Below are positions 51,837-62,534 of a DNA stretch of 64,000 bases, piece by piece (the first letter of the stretch is position 1; each line of letters starts with the position of its first letter). Made by a program: the position numbers and the translations under genes. Origin of the DNA: Saitoella complicata NRRL Y-17804 (taxonomy: Eukaryota > Ascomycota > Saitoellomycetes > Saitoellales > Saitoellaceae); NCBI RefSeq assembly GCF_001661265.1, contig NW_017567006.1, positions 124,001 through 188,000 of the forward strand, written 5' to 3'. Below the pieces are notes generated by a model. That model searched no databases, was not told the origin of the DNA, and was given only the letters and a program-made list of their open reading frames with translations.

Positions 51837-54800
51837 TCAACGCATCGTCCCCGCCCTCGACGACGCCTGCCTTCCCTGCTGTCCTGACGCCGTCGCACCC
51901 CCAACATCCGAAGGCCCTGCCCCAGGCGACCCAGGCGCAGGACTCCTAATAGGTACGGGAACCATCATTGGCATCATGACATACCCCTCCGGAGCCTCCT
52001 GCTGCATCCCACCTGGACTCGGCATTCCAGGCATACCAGGCATCCCCATAGGCCACATCCCATACGGCACTCCAGGCCACTCCACAGGCGGTGTCCCAAC
52101 AGCAGCACTCAACGGCCTCCCATGCGGACTCGTCGGCGTCATGAATCCCGGGTTACCCATCATCAACGGCGTCATCGGCGTCGACTGATACCCGTAATGT
52201 GCACCGGCACCTCCGGCACCCCAAGGATTCTGATTCGAAGCATACATCGGGGACGGCAACTGCATATATGCAGCCCTCAACGCCTTCTGCTGTTCCCTCT
52301 GCCACTCCTCCTCTCTCTTCTTCCTCTCCCTGTCCTCGCGTTCTCTCCACATCTTTTGTCGTTCGGCTTCGATGATAGCTTGCATGTATCGCCCATCCTT
52401 CTTGTCACGTTCGTAGCGGCCAAGGAGACCGTGCTCTGAGATGGGGTTCCTCTTTTCGGGTTCACGGGCACCGTTGCGGTAGGGCGAGACGGCAAGGAGC
52501 GATTGGCCGGTTTCGCGGGCGATCGCTTCCCGTTCTTTGGCGGTTAGGCGGTCCGGCATCTGAGAGAGGAGACCGCGGTCGAAGACATGCTCCGGAGGGC
52601 TTTCTTCCTCCTTCGGTGACTCGCGCCGTTGCGACTGCTGCTGCGCCTGTTGCTGCTGCTGAGGGGAGGCAACAACAGGCGCCTGCTGACCGCTGGTAGT
52701 AGGGTCCGCCGGCACGGCAGATAATTGCTGCGCCCAACTGACTTGCCTCTTCCCACGCGGACGAGCCACTTCCCTCTCCTGCTGTTCAACCGTAACTTCC
52801 TCCGTCTCACTAATCGCGATATCCGAAACGCGACGATTATGCCCCGCATCGCCCATCGCCAATGGCTGATAAGTAGAGAACAGATTCGAATCCGAAATGG
52901 ACAGAGAAGCTTGCGCGTACGGGCTTCTGAGCCTCTGCTTGCTCTTGCTATAGGCCTCAAATTCGTCCCTGACATAGCCGTAATTCGAGTTCCTGTCCTC
53001 AGGCTTAGGGCTGTCAGAAAGTGGAGCATCCCCCTCCGCTGAAGATGAATCTCGATCCTGACCCATCGCATCCAAGGACTTCCCAGCAGTGACGCTCTTC
53101 CCAGCACCCTTGAACAACGGCGCATGGATACTCTCCCCAATACTACCCTCAGAACTCTCGAGGCTTGGACTCCGCTTCATCTCCTCAATAGGACTAAACA
53201 CAACCTGACTCGCCCTCCTCGACAATATTTCCGGCTGATCCGTCAAACTCAGCCTCCTCAACAACGGACTGTCGTTCGTCGTCAAGCTCAACTTTCTCAA
53301 CGGACTTTCAAAGGTGTGCTGAGGCTCCACCGGTACCGCAGCAGCCAATGGCGGCGACCTGGCCTGGGTCGGCGACCTTGTCTTCGGGAGGGGTGCAAGT
53401 GGTGCCGTAGTGGAATATCCCTCCTGTTCATCACTCCCATAGAATGAACTCCCAATCGTATCCTTCCTTCCCAACTCCTGTACGTCCTCTCCACTCTCAC
53501 CCTGACCATCACCTTCGCCCTCATCACCAAACAACCCCTCACTCGCCGCAAAAACCGCATCCAACCCCTCCGCACCCTCCAACTCCTTCCTAATATCCTT
53601 ATCAAAGTCCGGGCTAGTCGACAGCTTAATCGGCAGAAGCTGCTGAACCGGAAGTTGTAGCGTTCCTCCCATGGAGAACTTCCGAGTAGCTTTAGGCGAA
53701 GAGGAGAATAGATTCCCGTTATCATCCGAGAAGTCCTCCTCATCACTGAAACTTCCCACGTGCCCAACCAACATCGGCCTCTTCACATTCTCCTCCTCCT
53801 CCTTGACGTTCGACTTCGGCGGTGATGGCGGAGCTTTGTTGGGCTGCGGCGGCACCACGGCAACGGGTGATCCCAACACAGGAACCCCTGGTTTCCGAAT
53901 ATGAGCAAAGAGACTCCCCTCCACGTCGCTCTCATCCCCACTATCGCTCGCACGACCCTGTCCATGCCTGACAAGGGAGCCCTGAACGCTCTGTGGGGTT
54001 TTGGTCGGCGTCGTGATTTTCGGACTATTCCTCTGGACTTGTGGGAGATGCTGGAAGAGATCACCCAGATCCGATTCCTCACTCGTACTGAAGGACCGGG
54101 TCGACATCCTCTGTTGCGGGCTCGTACCTGTACTCACTGGCCGCCTATATGCCGGGCTTTGTCCCTGCTTGGTAGGCGTCGAGAGGTATCCGGCGAGGAT
54201 TTGCTGCCTCTTCGTTCCACCGTTCTCATTCGGCAATATCTCTTCGTGCCTAACCTCCCCTCCACTCCTCGAAAGCTGCTTACAAGCCGCCCACCACTGC
54301 CGATCACCCCACCCCCTCCCATTCTCCTCCACTACCCGAGCCAGATCTTTCACCGCAACCTCCTCATCCCTCCCACTTCCCACATCTACGCCAAAACCGC
54401 GTTGGAGGGCACTGAGCCACATACGGATCGTGAAGCCTGCGCCGTGGTAGGGTTCGTCGGCGGGTTCGGGCATAAGAAGGATGTAGCCGCCCTCGACGAC
54501 GCCCGCACGGTGTCGGGGTTCGTAGATCGTGACTTTACCGAGTGCTTTGAGGAGGGTGGAGGATTTGATTAAGGCGGGTGTGGAGGGGTAAATCGCGTGC
54601 CTTGCCCATACACTCTCCAGAACCGCAACAGGTTCTTTGCTCTTCTTCGAATTGAAGAGTGCGAGACGGGAGTGGGTTTGAGTCAGGGAACCGGGGGCGG
54701 GGAGGGAACGGCGTCGCCAAGATTTGGAGGTGGATGCGAGTGCTGGGAGGAGTGCACACCAAACCTTCTTCCACCCTGTCTCGCCGACAAACCTCACCCT

Positions 54801-55565
54801 CGCCCATCCCTGCAACATCGCTTTATTCTTCACATTCTGTGCTGGAGCCTTGAAGCCCCGCATGAGGATGGAGGTGTATGCTTCCTGTACCATAGCCCAC
54901 TCATACCCCGCAATCTTGATAGCAGAAAACCACATCGCTGCATCACTTCCCGAAGGACAGATGATGTGGTAGAGGTTCTGTCCAGCGGTGGTGAGCGCGA
55001 TGACATGATTATCCTCCACTTTATCATGAATCAAACTCTCACACGCATCCGTCAGATTCAAGAACACCGGTGCCGAAACCTCCGCTTCACCCGTCGCTGC
55101 AGAGTGATGAGCAGGGTAAAGGGCGAGCGTGGTACCGGTGAGCACGGCGTAGTGATCCACGAAGGACTGTGCGGGGCGTTTACGGGTGTCGTGGGCGAGG
55201 CGGACGACGCGGACACAGACCCAGCCTTCGGCATACACCCTCACTGCATTCCGGCCAAACCGGGCAACGACATCACGGTACTCGGTAGGCACGTTCCCCA
55301 GGTCCTGGATACCCCTGACCTCCGTCGGCGAAGGTGGCATAACAGCCAACAAAGACACCGGCCTCTCCTTCATCTGTGGCCGGATCCTGCTGGTTCGGAG
55401 GGTAGGTGATACCGGTGATGCACCCTGGGTGGAGGCAGATGAGGTCGGGGTTGAGATGTCGTGGACTGAGATACGTTTGAGGTTGACGGGGCGGATAGGA
55501 CGGGGAGCGTCCATAGCCATAACCGCTTTCGCTTGTGCGTTATTTCCGGTTGAGTTCGAAGGCAT
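51837..55565 (-). CDS. PH-domain protein, Caf120/Skg3-like
   Basis: One exon; the likely start is the ATG at 55565 (MPSNSTGNNAQAKAVMAMDA), giving 1242 residues; an in-frame ATG upstream would add 36. A basic, Ser/Pro-rich lead (SVHDISTPTSSAS) precedes a domain from about residue 120 to 400 with WVCVRVVRLAHDTRKR, DHYAVLTGTTLALYPAHH and MWFSAIKIAGYEWAMVQEAY, then a second PH-like segment beginning QGWARVRFVGETGWKKVWCA. This double-PH layout is that of yeast Caf120 and Skg3; Caf120 is linked to the Ccr4-Not complex. The rest is long and disordered, with repeated Arg/Glu helices near the end (MWREREDRERKKREEEWQRE) and a Met/Pro/Gly-rich C-terminus. The function in this fungus is inference. Confidence 0.75.
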   Translation of the reverse strand: MPSNSTGNNAQAKAVMAMDAPRPIRPVNLKRISVHDISTPTSSASTQGASPVSPTLRTSRIRPQMKERPVSLLAVMPPSPTEVRGIQDLGNVPTEYRDVVARFGRNAVRVYAEGWVCVRVVRLAHDTRKRPAQSFVDHYAVLTGTTLALYPAHHSAATGEAEVSAPVFLNLTDACESLIHDKVEDNHVIALTTAGQNLYHIICPSGSDAAMWFSAIKIAGYEWAMVQEAYTSILMRGFKAPAQNVKNKAMLQGWARVRFVGETGWKKVWCALLPALASTSKSWRRRSLPAPGSLTQTHSRLALFNSKKSKEPVAVLESVWARHAIYPSTPALIKSSTLLKALGKVTIYEPRHRAGVVEGGYILLMPEPADEPYHGAGFTIRMWLSALQRGFGVDVGSGRDEEVAVKDLARVVEENGRGWGDRQWWAACKQLSRSGGEVRHEEILPNENGGTKRQQILAGYLSTPTKQGQSPAYRRPVSTGTSPQQRMSTRSFSTSEESDLGDLFQHLPQVQRNSPKITTPTKTPQSVQGSLVRHGQGRASDSGDESDVEGSLFAHIRKPGVPVLGSPVAVVPPQPNKAPPSPPKSNVKEEEENVKRPMLVGHVGSFSDEEDFSDDNGNLFSSSPKATRKFSMGGTLQLPVQQLLPIKLSTSPDFDKDIRKELEGAEGLDAVFAASEGLFGDEGEGDGQGESGEDVQELGRKDTIGSSFYGSDEQEGYSTTAPLAPLPKTRSPTQARSPPLAAAVPVEPQHTFESPLRKLSLTTNDSPLLRRLSLTDQPEILSRRASQVVFSPIEEMKRSPSLESSEGSIGESIHAPLFKGAGKSVTAGKSLDAMGQDRDSSSAEGDAPLSDSPKPEDRNSNYGYVRDEFEAYSKSKQRLRSPYAQASLSISDSNLFSTYQPLAMGDAGHNRRVSDIAISETEEVTVEQQEREVARPRGKRQVSWAQQLSAVPADPTTSGQQAPVVASPQQQQQAQQQSQRRESPKEEESPPEHVFDRGLLSQMPDRLTAKEREAIARETGQSLLAVSPYRNGAREPEKRNPISEHGLLGRYERDKKDGRYMQAIIEAERQKMWREREDRERKKREEEWQREQQKALRAAYMQLPSPMYASNQNPWGAGGAGAHYGYQSTPMTPLMMGNPGFMTPTSPHGRPLSAAVGTPPVEWPGVPYGMWPMGMPGMPGMPSPGGMQQEAPEGYVMMPMMVPVPIRSPAPGSPGAGPSDVGGATASGQQGRQASSRAGTMR

Positions 55566-56163
55566 GATGGCGATATAGCGGACGCAGATGCTGGATGTTG
55601 TAAGGAGTAGTAGATTATACGAGGCCTGAGCGCTGAGCCGTTTGGTTGAGATGGAGGTGTAGCGAGCAACCAAGATGGTTCTGAGCGATCAGGGAGGGAT
55701 CTCTCCGGAATATATGCGGCACGGTCAGCAGCGCCTGGGCACGGCCTACAAGAGCTCCCGATGCAGTTGGTGCATGGATGTCCGGAAGGGGACCTTTTGA
55801 TGACGGAGACATTTAAAGTTGAGGATGGGTAGCGAGCCTTGGTTGGTTGGAGCGCTCCAAGGCCTGCTTCCCGGCTTCCAAGTACGTACAATCCATACGC
55901 GCGGGCAGCTGCCGTAGAGCAGTCTCACACGCGCTGAGTGTCTAAAAATAGACGGGCTAGTCTGCAACAGGCAATTCTGCTCTGAGAGACTTGGAAGAAC
56001 TTCCTGATGCGTCGTCTTTCTATCGCCTATGATTTGTAATGCATTTTGCGGCTATGACGACGTTGTTCTAGCGGATCTCCGATCCTGGCCGATGGACCTT
56101 GCCAGCTGGTGCAGTGCCGGCGCTCTGGCCACTCCTTCCTGGACCGTGGGTAAACCCGCACCC
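55566..56163. promoter_or_regulatory. Intergenic: CAF120-like promoter and FAN1 3' flank
   Basis: 598 bp. The frame of the downstream gene is open for a short way, but nothing here is convincing as coding. Confidence 0.4.
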
Positions 56164-58473
56164 CTATGCTTGTGACTGCTCCTTGATCCCCTTCCCCTCC
56201 ACAACCGAACACAACTCAACCTCAACCCCCGCCCCCAACAACACATCAATCCAATTAACTTGCTTATCCTGACTCAACCGATCCCCCGGCCCCTTAACCT
56301 CCACAAACATACACCTCCCCTCGTCCATTTTCCAAATACACAAGTCCGGTAACCCCCCCGTCCGATGCGAGTACTCCTCCGCAAACATCTTACAAATACT
56401 CGCGAGCGCGGGGCCGCCAAGGCAGGTGGCGACTTCGATAAGGTCTTCGAGTGGGTATGACCATCTGAGCCCAACACACCACGTCTCCTCCGCCCTATGA
56501 CACTCGTCAACACCCCTCATGATCTCCACCGCCCCACCATTCCCAACCTCCGCCAACCTCCGATTAATCTCACTTGCTCGCGCCGGATAAAACGCATCTG
56601 ACGCCAAGTCGAGTGGCGCGGTTTGGTATGCTGTCTCGAACACACCGGGGAGGGGGAGGAATAAGATATCCCAGAAGAGAAGAGCAAAGATAGAGGTGAG
56701 GAGGCCGTTTTCGGAGTGGTAGCCGCGCCAGCCTCGGGATTCGTAGCGGCTCAGCGCGAGTTGCTCTACAGAACACTCGCCACCGTCGAGAGCCCTCCAC
56801 ACGCTTTTCCGACCGATTTCGCGTTCGGAGACGCGTTCGCCTTCGATTACGCGTTTGACGGCTTTTCGGAGGGAGACATGTGAGAAATCATGTTGCTCCC
56901 TCTTCGGAATCCTCATGTCCTTCTCCAACCTCATCAATCGTTTCTGTAGCATAGAATGATAGATAATATGCACATCCGGATCCTGCAACGCCGCTTCACA
57001 AGTCCCCGCCGCAATCTTCTTCCATTTCTTCACTTCGGCAGGTTGCTCGGGTGATGCCATATACCGCTGTTCAATAAGTGCTTTCCGGTCGCACCACTCG
57101 CCCCTCTTACCACGCCTATACAACCGCTGTCCCAGCAACGCACTAATTACGGCGTGTTCCCGCTGGTACTCGTGAAACCGCGAAAGCGCATACGCCCCTT
57201 TCCACACCAACCGCGTCAACACCCAACCAGCGGTGAACCGACGAAGATAGTACGCCGCTCGTTGCTCCTCCGCTGATAGTGCGTCCAGATTTGCCTCAAT
57301 TTCAGTTTCGCGCGAGACGAGATCTTTCCATTTATCCCATATGCTCTCGAAAATAGCCAGGACACGACGGAGACCCTCCTCACCGGGGGTGCCGTTGAAT
57401 TCGAGGATGTTGTCGACTTCTGCTTTGAGTTTGATGGCGTCTTCGTATTGGAGGAGGGCTTGGCGGGAGGCGAAGACGTTTGAGGTTCGTTCGACGATGT
57501 ACTCCGGGAATTTCCGTTTCGATATTCGTGCGAGGATGAGGGTGGTGATGGATCGTTCGTCGTAATTCGTCGAGCGGTAAAAGACGATGTGCAGGCGATG
57601 AAACAACTTGACCGGGTCGGGGTGGAGGCGGATGCATGCTCCAGTTTGTTTCAGGATCTTCCGTACCAAGACCAAATCTTGTCTTGACCAATTTCCCCGT
57701 CCATCGAATGAGAGTGTGAGTTTGCCCTGGGTGTTGAGCCCCGATTGCTCCTTACTCGCCTTCATCAGAGCCGAACATATTTCGTCTTTGTTCTTTCCTA
57801 GTACCTTTGCGTCTTTAGCAAACACCTTCAACTCGTCCAACGAAAGCAGACTCAGTGCCTCCTCCAATTCCACAATCAACTCCCCACTCTGCGCCAGCCC
57901 AACCTCACTCGACCATAATAGGGCACACGCCGCATCCATATCCAGGACATCATTCCCATACAGCAGCTTGTTAATTCGAAACCACCCCGCCTTCCGGGTG
58001 AATAGTCTCACGAAGAGGTACCGGGCTTCATACCGCAACGACCTATAAATCGCGAATATCCGCATCTCCTGCTCAGAAAAGAGGTGTAATTCATTCTCCA
58101 ACACAGTATCGAGGATAGTCTCGAAAGCTTGAACGTACATCGAGGGTTTCTCCTCCGATCCACGGAATATTTGTTTCGACTTTGCGTCGCGGCGGGGGGA
58201 GAGGAGGGGGAGGCCGAGTTGTGTTAGGGTGGCGGGTTCGACGTTTTCTTCGTCTTCGTCGCCGTCATCCCAGGTTGATCCATCCTGACTTTCCTCAGTT
58301 TTGATCCGCTTTAAGGGTCGCGGTGAACGGTCGAGGATTTGTGCGACCTCAAGGAGCGCCTTCGGTTTTGGGGCCTCGACATCGGTTTGGTCCGAGGAGG
58401 CGGTTGATTTGAGGCTATCTTCCCGTTGGACGCTTGGTTTACGTTGGACTGTGAATCCGAATCTCGTCAACAT
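56164..58473 (-). CDS. FAN1: FAN1, Fanconi-associated structure-specific nuclease
   Basis: FAN1 is a 5' flap endonuclease/exonuclease acting in interstrand-crosslink repair. One exon from the ATG at 58473 (MLTRFGFTVQRKPSV) encodes 769 residues. The middle holds the SAP-like and TPR-like helical parts (for example ALSLLSLDELKVFAKDAKVL and AYYLRRFTAGWVLTRLVWKG). The C-terminal VRR-NUC domain has the PD-(D/E)xK residues: D710 in GLPDLCIW, E725 and K727 in FVEVKGPGDRLSQDKQ, then WIDVLLGAGVEVELCSV. All catalytic residues are present. FAN1 occurs in fission yeast and filamentous ascomycetes and is absent from budding yeast, which helps to place the organism. A Glu/Asp-rich N-terminal segment has no clear UBZ finger. 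Confidence 0.95.
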   Translation of the reverse strand: MLTRFGFTVQRKPSVQREDSLKSTASSDQTDVEAPKPKALLEVAQILDRSPRPLKRIKTEESQDGSTWDDGDEDEENVEPATLTQLGLPLLSPRRDAKSKQIFRGSEEKPSMYVQAFETILDTVLENELHLFSEQEMRIFAIYRSLRYEARYLFVRLFTRKAGWFRINKLLYGNDVLDMDAACALLWSSEVGLAQSGELIVELEEALSLLSLDELKVFAKDAKVLGKNKDEICSALMKASKEQSGLNTQGKLTLSFDGRGNWSRQDLVLVRKILKQTGACIRLHPDPVKLFHRLHIVFYRSTNYDERSITTLILARISKRKFPEYIVERTSNVFASRQALLQYEDAIKLKAEVDNILEFNGTPGEEGLRRVLAIFESIWDKWKDLVSRETEIEANLDALSAEEQRAAYYLRRFTAGWVLTRLVWKGAYALSRFHEYQREHAVISALLGQRLYRRGKRGEWCDRKALIEQRYMASPEQPAEVKKWKKIAAGTCEAALQDPDVHIIYHSMLQKRLMRLEKDMRIPKREQHDFSHVSLRKAVKRVIEGERVSEREIGRKSVWRALDGGECSVEQLALSRYESRGWRGYHSENGLLTSIFALLFWDILFLPLPGVFETAYQTAPLDLASDAFYPARASEINRRLAEVGNGGAVEIMRGVDECHRAEETWCVGLRWSYPLEDLIEVATCLGGPALASICKMFAEEYSHRTGGLPDLCIWKMDEGRCMFVEVKGPGDRLSQDKQVNWIDVLLGAGVEVELCSVVEGKGIKEQSQA

Positions 58474-58707
58474 GTTGCAACCCCGTAAACAAGCTCGGAG
58501 CACTGCAGTTGGTCGCCGTCATAGATCCCAAGCTCGAGGAGTGTTTGGAGCATCGACAGCCCAGGTGCCTTCGTATACGCGCACCCGGATACAGCCTGTG
58601 GCGAGATGTACGGCGCTGCAGTTGGGACTCAGGGCGCGCGGCGAGAAGATGCAGCACTGGCAACAACGAGAACCCATACACCAACAGAGAAGGCAACGTC
58701 GACCATC
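58474..58707. promoter_or_regulatory. Bidirectional promoter FAN1 / U2AF65
   Basis: 234 bp between divergent ATGs; no TATA element is obvious. Confidence 0.45.
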
Positions 58708-60445
58708 ATGGAGGGTACGTGTTGATGAGGTGGGATGAATGCTAGTGATATGAAATGCTAATCATCGAGCGACAGACATCCCACGCATTCCCCGCCGCAG
58801 CAATGGCGACGAAAGAAGCCACTCCTCCCGTGACGCCCGCCGCGACGACGGCGCCCGTCCATCGCGTGATGACCGTGGCGGACGTGACGACCGCTACAGA
58901 TCCTCCCGCGACGACCGTGACTCCCGTCCCGCCCGCGATGGTGACCGGGATCGTTATCGCTCGAGCCGAGATGATGATCGATACCGTTCATCCCGCGACG
59001 AGAGAGATCGTCGTGACGACAGATATAGGTCCAGCAGAGATGATCGCGATGCTCGCGGTGGTGGAAGAGACGAGCGCAGGGACAGAGATGGACGCGACGA
59101 CAGGAGAAGGGATGGCAGGGATGACAGGAGGAGAGACGACCGTGACGGACGCGACGACCGCTACCGTTCCGCCCGAGACGAACCCAATGGTCGCGATGCC
59201 CGTGACTCCCGACGACGCAGTCGATCCCCTGAAGCGCGAAAGAGCCCCACACCCGACCTCACGGACGTTATCCGAGTGGACCAGCGTCAACGTCGTATGA
59301 CAATGTGGGATATCAAGCCAACGGGGTATGAGAGCGTCACCGCTGAACAAGCAAAGATGTCAGGGATGTTCCCACTCCCCGGTGCCCCGCGCGGTCAAGT
59401 CATGAACCCAGCCGCCATGGGCGGATTCCCTAACCAGCGACCAGCGGGTGCTTCGGGTGCTGCCCCACCCATGCTCACATCCAACCAAAGCAGACAGTCT
59501 CGCCGTTTATACGTGTCTGACATGCCATCCGGAACCTCCGAGTCCTCGCTTCGCCAATTCTTCAATGACCTCCTTAATTCCTTGAATGTCAACTCCGAAT
59601 ACGACCCCTGCGACTCCGCTACCGTCGAGCCCGAAAAGGGCTATGGATTCTTGGAGTTCCGCAAACCCGAAGACGCAACCCTCGCAATCGCATTCGACGG
59701 TATCCCATTCAACGGGCAACCCCTCACCATCAAGCGTCCCAGAGACTACATCATCCCCGCTGAATCCACAACACGGGAACTCACCGCCCTAGGCATCATC
59801 TCCACCTCCGTCCCTGACTCCCCGAACAAGTTGTTCATCGGCGGTCTCCCAACCTACCTTAACGACGACCAAGTCCTCGAACTCCTGAAATCATTCGGAG
59901 AGATCAGGGCATTCCAACTCGTCAAAGACTCCTCCACACAAGAAAGCAAAGGTTTCGCATTCTGTGAGTATGCCGAAGCCAGCGTGAGTGATATCGCCGT
60001 CGAGGGCCTACATGGGATGGAACTCGGTGACCGGAAACTCACCGTTAACCGCGCAAACCAGGGAAACACCCAGAAAATCGCACCGGGTGTCGGATTAGGT
60101 GCCGTTACGTTGTTGGCGGGTGAAACATCCGAGATGGAACCTACGAGGGTATTGCAAATGCTCAACATGGTAACACCAGACGACCTCCAAGATCCCGAAG
60201 AATACGAGGAAATTTGCGAAGATATCCGTGATGAGTGCTCCAAATATGGACGTGTTCTCGACCTGAAGATTCCACGAAACAGTACGGGCCGACAGAGCAG
60301 TGGTGTCGGGAAGGTTTACGTGAGGTTTGAGGATAAGGAGATGTGTACGAAGGCGCTTCGGGAGCTTGCAGGGAGGAAGTTTGATGGGAGGACTGTGTTG
60401 ACGAGTTTTTACCCGGAGGAGAATTATGAGTTGTCGTTGTGGTAA
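58708..60445 (+). CDS. U2AF large subunit (U2AF65/Prp2)
   Basis: U2AF65 binds the polypyrimidine tract and SF1/BBP to define 3' splice sites. I place a first coding exon of only 7 nt (58708-58714, ATGGAGG), then 58776-60445 in phase, giving 558 residues that start MEDIPRIPRRSNGDE. The first 170 residues are an RD/RS domain with repeats like DDRYRSSRDD. Then the UHM-partner and linker region (TDVIRVDQRQRRMTMWDIKP, the W for U2AF35) leads to RRM1 (RRLYVSDMPSGTSESSLRQF, GYGFLEFRKPEDA), RRM2 (KLFIGGLPTYLNDDQVLELL, GFAFCEYAE) and the C-terminal UHM (EDIRDECSKYGRVLDLKIPR, GKVYVRFEDKEMC, GRTVLTSFYPEENY). The small first exon is inferred from phase and donor GTACGT. Confidence 0.9.
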
Positions 60446-60606
60446 GGGAAGAAAAAGCATGCTGATACAAAATTGGGTATCAGAGATATCACCATAGCTA
60501 GGGTAGCTGAAAGAAAGACATATATCACCTCGAACTCTGTGTCGTCCGTATAAGGGGTATCTCATCTACACCAGGTCCAGCCCGGTTGGTGTTCACATAG
60601 CTTTAA

Positions 60607-61854
60607 TCATTTCCCAGCCATGGGCCTCCACCTCTCCGCATCCAACCCGTCAATCTCCTTCCCGACCTCCTCATCATACGTATGCATAGCCAACATCCTA
60701 TACAACTCCTTTTCATGCCGTATGAAATTATGCAAGAACCCGAAACACAACCCAATCAGTTTGCGTGCTTGGAGGGGTGGGAAGGAGCGCAACAACGTGC
60801 CCGGACTGTTCTCAATGTCAGCGTGACTTCAAGATGAGAACGTGAGGGAGGGGAGGAGACAGACCTCGGGGATGAGAGGAGTTCGTTACGGATTAGGACG
60901 AGTTGGGCGATGATGCAGAGGATGTTGAGGTGAACTCCGCGTGCCAGTAGAAAGTCCCATAATATCAGGACTTCGGGTAGGGGCGGGGTCGAGGCCGAGA
61001 GTGTAAGGACAGAAGCGAATCCATAGATTTTTGCTGTGAGGTCTTTTGAGCGGAGGTAAGAGGAAAGTTCTGGGTCGATGAGGGAGAGACAGATGTCGAG
61101 GAGCTGTACCACCACCATCATTAGCCCAGATATTCTAGAGAGTGAGGAGCGGGAAGGCTGACCCTGAGGCCACGATGTACACCCTCTAAGGATGGTTTAA
61201 CATACGCCGGACAACAATGCGTAATGAACCGACTATACAACGCAAACGCCTGCGTCTCACTCTTCGCCATATACAAAAACGGCGCAGCAAGCACGTTCAT
61301 TCCCTGTACATACCCAACCTCGTCCCCCTTCCCTCCAGCTTCCTCCCTCTCGTTCCGCTGTGTCCAATCAAACGCGTTCAAGAGACGGATCAGGGATGAT
61401 TCTTGCACACGGCGTTTGAAGAGAGGGTCGGTGGGGAGTGTACGGAACGTGTCTTGTCGGATTTTGGAGTAAGAGGGGGATTGGCCGAGGGAGATTAGGG
61501 AGGCGTAGGTTTCCCAGGCGGTGGGGGGGACGCCAAGGAGGATTGACCAGACGTAAGGGCGGTGGGTGTTCTGAAGCCTCACACGTCAGCTTGTACGACT
61601 TAGCTATAGAAGTGAGATGGAGAGAGTACCATTCCGTCATCACTTTCGATTGGTAGACCGTCTTGCTGAATCAGCATCCTCAACTCCTTCAACGTCTGCA
61701 CATCCCTCCGCACCTCCACCCCCTTCCCCAAGATCCCACGCAACCGCTCCCCAGCACCGACATCATCCACCACCTCCGACAGCTGCTGTCTACTGCTGAC
61801 GCTACTCGTGCTCACTCTCGCAGGCAAACTCGGCCTCCCAACACTTAACGGCAT
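60607..61854 (-). CDS. BUB2: BUB2/Cdc16, TBC-domain mitotic GAP
   Basis: Bub2 is the GTPase-activating partner of Bfa1 that holds Tem1 (Spg1) inactive until the spindle is in place; Cdc16 in fission yeast. Exons 61630-61854, 61163-61570, 60865-61103 and 60607-60805 join in phase to 356 residues (yeast 306). The TBC motifs are intact: IRQDTFRTLPTDP (IxxDxxR arginine finger) and YVQGMNVLAAPFLYM (YxQ glutamine finger). Family-like stretches include LLDICLSLIDPELSSYLRSK, AKIYGFASVLTLSASTPPLP and VLILWDFLLARGVHLNILCI. The final exon reads PGTLLRSFPPLQARKLIGLC. The first exon adds about 45 N-terminal residues. Intron 3 opens GTCTGTCTCCT. Head-to-head with EAF6, 129 bp apart. Confidence 0.93.
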
Positions 61855-61983
61855 CTTACATATACTCAAGTATGTCGAGATGTCCTTGTATGGGAACGGC
61901 GGTGAGCGTATCACGTGCAGGCCGTTTGTATACACGCACGAATGGCACTAAGCTGCAAGCGGACCAACCTCACCAAAACGACG
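61855..61983. promoter_or_regulatory. Bidirectional promoter BUB2 / EAF6
   Basis: 129 bp between two divergent ATGs, the tightest head-to-head pair here. Confidence 0.5.
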
Positions 61984-62534
61984 ATGAGTGAGAGTACTGG
62001 CAATACGCCTGCTGCGGCTCCACAGACTCCTGCTGAGGGTACTCCAGCACAGGTGAGTTCGTTCCGAGGTCGGTTCCGTGGTGGTTAGCTGATTTGACCT
62101 GTGTGTAGGCGGCACCACAAGCAAGCGTGCAGTATTATGAGCATATCAAGAAGGAGCTGAAGAGCATAATTTCGCAGAAGCGGACGCTTGATAAGAACCT
62201 TGCGTCGCTTGAAGAACAGATCTTTACGCTGGAAGGGCAGTATCTTGAGGATACCGCGCAAGGCGGCAACATCATCCGCGGGTTCGAGAACTTCCTCAAG
62301 AGCAACACCTCCCGACGGCGAACCGAGTTCAGCGAAAACGATCGTTTATTCTCGCTATCCAGCGCAAGTTACTTACGTACGTTGAAGGACAACGGCGCCG
62401 AGTCTGATGTGGAGGTACCAAGAACCGACAAAAAGAAGAAGAAGAGACGGAAGAACGGGGAGGACTCGAGCGACGAAAGTGATGGAGAGAGTGAAGCCAC
62501 AACGAAGAGGCAGAGAATATCTTTTAAGGATTGA
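61984..62534 (+). CDS. EAF6: EAF6, NuA4 acetyltransferase subunit
   Basis: Eaf6 is a small subunit shared by the NuA4 and NuA3 histone acetyltransferase complexes (ING/BRPF modules in animals). Exons 61984-62052 and 62109-62534 encode 164 residues. The Eaf6 coiled coil is clear: QYYEHIKKELKSIISQKRTL, DKNLASLEEQIFTLEGQYLE, then TAQGGNIIRGFENFLKSNTS and DRLFSLSSASYLRTL, in the family order. The end is a Lys-rich, acidic/basic nuclear tail (KKKKKRRKNGED, then ATTKRQRISFKD). The first exon (MSESTGNTPAAAPQTPAEGT) is low complexity; a further in-frame ATG upstream is less likely. Confidence 0.93.
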
